The notes below the pieces were generated by a model, which ran no database searches, had not been told where the DNA came from, and saw only the letters and a list, made by a program, of their open reading frames with translations. This document shows, piece after piece, positions 60,757 to 64,000 of a DNA stretch of 64,000 bases (position 1 is its first letter; every line of letters begins with the position of its first letter). Source of the stretch: an uncultured Parolsenella sp. (lineage in GTDB: Bacteria; Actinomycetota; Coriobacteriia; Coriobacteriales; Atopobiaceae); the NCBI RefSeq assembly GCF_934660935.1, contig NZ_CAKUIH010000003.1, forward strand, positions 130,800 through 194,799, in the 5' to 3' direction. A program made the position numbers and the translations under genes.

Positions 60757-62046
60757 ATGAGTGAAATCATCGACGTCTACGGCCGCCAGGTACTCGATTC
60801 GCGCGGCAACCCCACCGTCGAGGTCGAGATCACCCTCGGCGACGACTCGCACGGCCGCGCCATCGTGCCGTCCGGCGCATCAACCGGCGAGTTCGAGGCG
60901 GTCGAGCTGCGCGACGGTGACAAGTCCGTCTACGGCGGCAAGGGCACGCTCAAGGCCGTCGCCCACGTCAACGACGAGTGCGCCGACGCGGTTCTCGGCA
61001 TGGATGCCACGGACCAGCGCGGTGTAGACGCGGCCCTCATCGCCGCGGACGGCACGTCCAACAAGGGCAACCTCGGCGCCAACGCCATCCTCGGCGTGTC
61101 ACTCGCCTGCGCCCGCGCCGCGGCCGAGTCCGTGGGTCTGCCGCTCTACCGCTACCTGGGCGGCCCGAACGCCCACACCCTGCCCACGCCGATGATGAAC
61201 ATCCTGAACGGCGGCGTCCACGCGGACAACAACGTCGACTTCCAGGAGTTCATGATCATGCCGGTGGGCGCCCCCACCTTCTCTGAGGCGCTGCGCTGGT
61301 GCACCGAGGTCTACCACACGCTCAAGGGCGTCCTCTCCGAGAGCGGGCACGCCACGGGCGTAGGCGACGAGGGCGGTTTCGCACCCGACCTCAAGACGAA
61401 CGCCGAGCCCTTCGAGTGGATCGAGCGCGCCGTCGAGAAGGCCGGCTACAAGCCCGGCGAGGACTTCATGTACGCCATGGACCCCGCCACCTCGGAGTGC
61501 TTCAACAAGGAGACGGGCCTCTACGAGCTCAGGGGCGAGGGCCGCACGCTCACGAGCGACGAGATGATCGACTACTGGAGCGAGCTCATCGGCCGCTTCC
61601 CCATCATCTCGATCGAGGACGGTCTGGCCGAAGAGGACTGGGACGGCTGGACCAACCTCACGCGTGCCATCGGCAACAAGGTGCAGCTCGTGGGCGATGA
61701 CCTGTTCGTGACGAACAAGTCGCGCCTCGAGAAGGGCATCAAGCTGGGCGCCGCCAACGCGCTGCTCATGAAGGTGAACCAAATCGGGTCTCTCACCGAG
61801 AGCCTCGAAGCCATGGCAACGGCCGAGCGCTACGGCTATGCGCAGGTCGTCTCTCACCGTTCCGGCGAGACCGAGGACACCACGATCGCCGACATCGCGG
61901 TTGCCACGAACGCCGGCCAAATCAAGACCGGCGCCCCCTGCCGCACCGACCGCGTCGCCAAGTACAACCAGCTGCTCCGCATCGAGGACGAGTTGGGCGA
62001 CGCCGCGACCTACGCCGGCATGAGCCCGTTCCGATTCCTGAAGTAA
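60757..62046 (+). CDS. eno: Enolase
   Basis: Converts 2-phosphoglycerate to phosphoenolpyruvate. 429 residues, standard length. It has IIDVYGRQVLDSRGNPTVEVE, SGASTGEFEAVELRDGD, GDEGGFAPDL, the metal ligands in SIEDGLAEEDWDGW and GDDLFVTN, and the signature LLMKVNQIGSLTE followed by SHRSGETEDTTIADIAV. ATG 60757 has AGGAGGT 7 bases upstream. Confidence 0.98.
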   Translation: MSEIIDVYGRQVLDSRGNPTVEVEITLGDDSHGRAIVPSGASTGEFEAVELRDGDKSVYGGKGTLKAVAHVNDECADAVLGMDATDQRGVDAALIAADGTSNKGNLGANAILGVSLACARAAAESVGLPLYRYLGGPNAHTLPTPMMNILNGGVHADNNVDFQEFMIMPVGAPTFSEALRWCTEVYHTLKGVLSESGHATGVGDEGGFAPDLKTNAEPFEWIERAVEKAGYKPGEDFMYAMDPATSECFNKETGLYELRGEGRTLTSDEMIDYWSELIGRFPIISIEDGLAEEDWDGWTNLTRAIGNKVQLVGDDLFVTNKSRLEKGIKLGAANALLMKVNQIGSLTESLEAMATAERYGYAQVVSHRSGETEDTTIADIAVATNAGQIKTGAPCRTDRVAKYNQLLRIEDELGDAATYAGMSPFRFLK

Positions 62047-62055
62047 CGGCTTTTC

Positions 62056-62086
62056 GCCTCTGCGGCGCGCTCGCCGCCGCAGAGGC
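62056..62086 (+). terminator. Hairpin directly after eno
   Basis: GCCTCTGCGGCG (62056-62067) pairs perfectly with 62075-62086. It is followed by CCCTTGGG rather than a T-run. It shares bases with the larger inverted repeat that follows, so the two folds exclude each other. Confidence 0.6.
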
Positions 62087-62179
62087 CCCTTGGGAGCCGA
62101 GTCGAAAGCAGAGATGTCGCGTCTCTCCCGCATAGACTCGGTCGGGCGAACTCGGCTCCGACTCGTCTCCCAAGGGGCC
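62084..62179. repeat. 96-nt nested inverted repeat after eno
   Basis: GGCCCCTTGGGAG (62084-62096) pairs exactly with CTCCCAAGGGGCC (62167-62179), and inside it GAGTCG pairs with CGACTC; further short stems fill the interior. It has the form of a structured RNA or mobile hairpin element; no ORF is present. Confidence 0.65.
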
Positions 62180-62338
62180 AAACAGCTCCGCGAGTTGCTT
62201 TACCCGATGTTCGCGGGCCCTCTCCCCCGCGAACTAAAACCTCCGGGCGGTCGTGTCCCAGCACGTCGTCCACGAGGCCGTGCGTCCCCGCGCGCGAGTC
62301 TCAACCCGGAGCGTCGTGTCCCCGCACGCGCTCCCCAG

Positions 62339-62370
62339 GCGCCCGCGTGTCCCCGCACGCGGGCGCTTTT
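62339..62370 (+). terminator. Intrinsic terminator-like hairpin
   Basis: GCGCCCGCGTG pairs with CACGCGGGCGC across TCCCCG and is followed by TTTT. It lies in the non-coding stretch 62180-62784, 300 bases after eno, with no gene directly before it; CGTGTCCCCGCACG-like words recur around it. Confidence 0.6.
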
Positions 62371-62516
62371 CGCTGCCGATGCGCACCGCGTCTCGCCACG
62401 CCGTCGCGTCGTGCCGCGCCGTCACGCTCGCTGTGCCACCCCGCTCGCCGTACCGCTCCGCCGCTGGGCCACGCCGCTCGTTGCCGTGGCGCTTTTGCAC
62501 GTCCCGCTCGTTGGCA

Positions 62517-62635
62517 TAGCGTTTATGCACGCTCAGGGCCTGCGTAGTGTGCAATACCGCCGCGTCAATGGAACCGGCGTGCAGAAACGCCGCAGCAACG
62601 GAGCCAGCGTGCAATATCGCCGCGGCAACGTCACC
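62517..62635. repeat. Hairpin repeat family, locus 2, with 30-nt tandem units
   Basis: TAGCGTTTATGCACGCTCAG (62517-62536) is followed by units starting CCGCGTCAATGG, CCGCAGCAACGG and CCGCGGCAACG at 62560, 62590 and 62620, exactly 30 bases apart, each containing AGC(C/G)GGCGTGCA. Confidence 0.8.
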
Positions 62636-62784
62636 ACGGGCCACCTGCCGACGCATATGAGCCGCTGGCGAAACGAACGTCACAAGAATTGCGCCCTGAA
62701 CTGGGCTGTTAGGTCTCCGTTAGATTCCCGTCAGGTTTTCTCGGCGTCACCCCTGTTACCCTGCACGAGACGAACGGAGGAGAC

Positions 62785-63759
62785 ATGGGCACAAAACGGG
62801 ACGTCGAGATAGGCATCTTGCTTGACGAGGCCCAGAGAGCACATCGATGCCTCGCGACACATGATCGCAAGCTCAAGGCCGCGCTCGACCGTCGAACGCC
62901 CAATCAGCTCGTGAGCCCGCGCAGCCACCTCTATGCGCGAAAGGGCTACTGGGACGGCCTTGGTCGCCGGCAGCGTGAGGAACACATCCTACGAGCAGAG
63001 GCCGCGCTTCGCCCCGAGCTCGTCCTCTGCCACGCAAGCGCGGCGCTGTTGCACGGGCTGCCCGTATCGTTTCGCCGCCTTGCGAGCGTCCACGTACTGT
63101 CGGGCGAACGCTGGCCGTCGACGCGTAGCACGGGCCGCGTCACGCGTCACAGGCGCACCGAGGCAACCAGACCAATGGTGGAGCGACTCGACGGCATCCT
63201 CGTCACCTCGCTTGAGGACACCATAGTCGATTGCCTCCTCGAGTTGGACTTTCGAGAGGACCTCGCAATCGCAGACGCGGGCCTCGCGCGCCTGGGAATC
63301 GACGCTGCCGAACTTGACACTCTGATCAGCGAACGAGGACGCCATCGCCCCGGCATACGACAAGCGCTCGAAACCGCGCGCCACGCAGACGCACGTAGCG
63401 AGAGCGGCGGTGAGTCCATGGCCCGCGCCATCATGATCGAGCATGGTTTCATGCTTCCCGAGCTGCAGGTCCCCATCGAGAACCCCGACAACCCCGGTCA
63501 TCCCTGGCGCTGCGATTTCTTCTGGGAGCTGCCAGACGGCACGATCGTCGTCGGCGAGCTGGACGGTGGCGAGAAGTACGTCAACCCAGCCATGACGCAT
63601 GGCCGAGATGCGCTGCAGATAATGCGCGACGAGCGGCTTCGCGAGTCTCGCATGACGCTCGCCGTCGACCGCGTCATGCGCTTCACGTTCTCGGACGTGG
63701 CCAACGAGGCACGCCTCGTGGCGCTGCTAGAGCGCTTCGGCATCCCGCATGTCGCGTAG
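62785..63759 (+). CDS. AbiEi-like protein with a PD-(D/E)XK-type C-terminal domain
   Basis: 324 residues. The N-terminal half (LVSPRSHLYARKGYWDGL, then ILRAEAALRPELVLCHASAALLHGLPV) is like AbiEi-type winged-helix proteins. The C-terminal third reads GGESMARAIM, then ELQVPIENPDNPGHPWRCDFFW and VVGELDGGEKY, then a basic R-D-xx-R helix, the layout of DUF559/Vsr-like nucleases (E, D, ExD). The ExD element is GELDG. ATG 62785 has GGAGGAG upstream. No AbiEii partner is seen before the window ends. Defence or genome-maintenance function is inferred. Confidence 0.75.
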   Translation: MGTKRDVEIGILLDEAQRAHRCLATHDRKLKAALDRRTPNQLVSPRSHLYARKGYWDGLGRRQREEHILRAEAALRPELVLCHASAALLHGLPVSFRRLASVHVLSGERWPSTRSTGRVTRHRRTEATRPMVERLDGILVTSLEDTIVDCLLELDFREDLAIADAGLARLGIDAAELDTLISERGRHRPGIRQALETARHADARSESGGESMARAIMIEHGFMLPELQVPIENPDNPGHPWRCDFFWELPDGTIVVGELDGGEKYVNPAMTHGRDALQIMRDERLRESRMTLAVDRVMRFTFSDVANEARLVALLERFGIPHVA

Positions 63760-63780
63760 CATCCCGAGAATGGCATGGCG

Positions 63781-63930
63781 GTTTATGCACGTCATCATCA
63801 CTCGCGCGGCGTTATTGCACGCTCAACGGCTCCCCAGCGTGCATTTTCGCCCCGCCAATGAATCCGGCACTCAGAAACGCCGCGGCAATGGAGCCGGCGT
63901 GCAATAACGCCCTAGCAATGTGCCCGCCGG
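63781..63930. repeat. Hairpin repeat family, locus 3, with 30-nt tandem units
   Basis: GTTTATGCACG (63781) and GTTATTGCACGCTCAACGG (63811) precede AGCGTGCATTTTCGCC and units starting CCCCGCCAATG, CCGCGGCAATGG and CCCTAGCAATG at 63850, 63880 and 63910 (30-base period), matching locus 2. The last 70 bases of the window hold nothing else. Confidence 0.75.
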
Positions 63931-64000
63931 CCACCCGCGCGTCGCCCGCACGCCCCACGCGCATCGCCGGCCGCCCGCACGCGCCCCGCGCCCGCCGCGC

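Noticed and set aside
62090..62812. 240-codon plus-strand ORF after enolase
   Set aside because: It is composed of hairpins and repeats, is extremely Arg/Pro/Ala-rich, and has no ribosome-binding site.
62517..63925. CRISPR array suggested by regular 30-nt spacing
   Set aside because: Units are adjacent degenerate copies with no unique spacers, repeats are not conserved enough, and no cas genes are nearby.

Overview
The window is GC-rich bacterial chromosome with tightly packed, mostly minus-strand genes. Six complete tRNA genes all encode their CCA ends. Promoters and terminators are of ordinary bacterial type. The gene content (CarD, Rho with a long Ala/Lys/Arg/Asn-rich N-terminus, GatCAB, a bifunctional Rel, LPQTG surface protein, QueH) together with codon use suggests a Gram-positive actinobacterium, most likely class Coriobacteriia (Olsenella, Atopobium or Collinsella-like). 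That placement is an inference from sequence character; no 16S gene is present to settle it.

Layout. 1-400: end of a tRNA cluster (partial tRNA, His, Arg). 0.6-5.5 kb: aspartate-family amino acid genes, lysC-asd on the minus strand divergent from thrC-thrB. 5.5-10 kb: a VanZ-like protein, an Ala/Pro-rich membrane protein and rho. 10.4-15.7 kb: argS, pncB, a small tail-anchored protein, a PflX-type radical SAM protein, tRNA-Ala. 15.9-17.6 kb: a candidate structured non-coding RNA and a WecA/TagO-type sugar-phosphate transferase. 17.8-19.2 kb: infC-rpmI-rplT behind a leader attenuator. 19.6-22.6 kb: an RsmB/F-type methyltransferase, carD, tRNA-Leu, a metallo-beta-lactamase-fold hydrolase. 22.6-31.3 kb: tgt, a solitary SecD-like protein, a RecJ-RecQ-like fusion and the bifunctional (p)ppGpp enzyme. 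31.5-38.3 kb: a tail-anchored coiled-coil protein, gpmA-mntH, queA, a DUF1622 membrane protein, tRNA-Asp and a GNAT. 38.5-45 kb: degV, a large frameshifted sortase-anchored adhesin bracketed by two copies of one hairpin repeat, and malic enzyme. 45-54.5 kb: repeat-rich intergenic DNA, tRNA-Ala, cardiolipin synthase, a zinc-ribbon protein, two SDR dehydrogenases, queH and a candidate sRNA. 54.5-64 kb: a D-2-hydroxyacid dehydrogenase, gatCAB, an MFS transporter, enolase, and an AbiEi-like protein with a nuclease-like C-terminus.

How the genes fit together. lysC, asd, thrB and thrC cover aspartate to threonine except homoserine dehydrogenase. tgt, queA and queH are three steps of queuosine tRNA modification spread over the window. 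gatCAB supplies amidated Gln/Asn-tRNA. infC-rpmI-rplT shows a classic terminator-attenuator leader. gpmA and eno are consecutive glycolytic steps.

The least expected content is structural. Degenerate tandem repeats with a 30- or 33-nt period recur at gene ends, between genes and at the start of one ORF. There are also long-stem inverted-repeat elements (45391-45542, 50468-50594, 62084-62179 and the duplicated hairpin at 39567 and 43606) and a repeated hairpin family near 60.5, 62.5 and 63.8 kb. No rRNA, CRISPR array, insertion sequence or prophage was seen.
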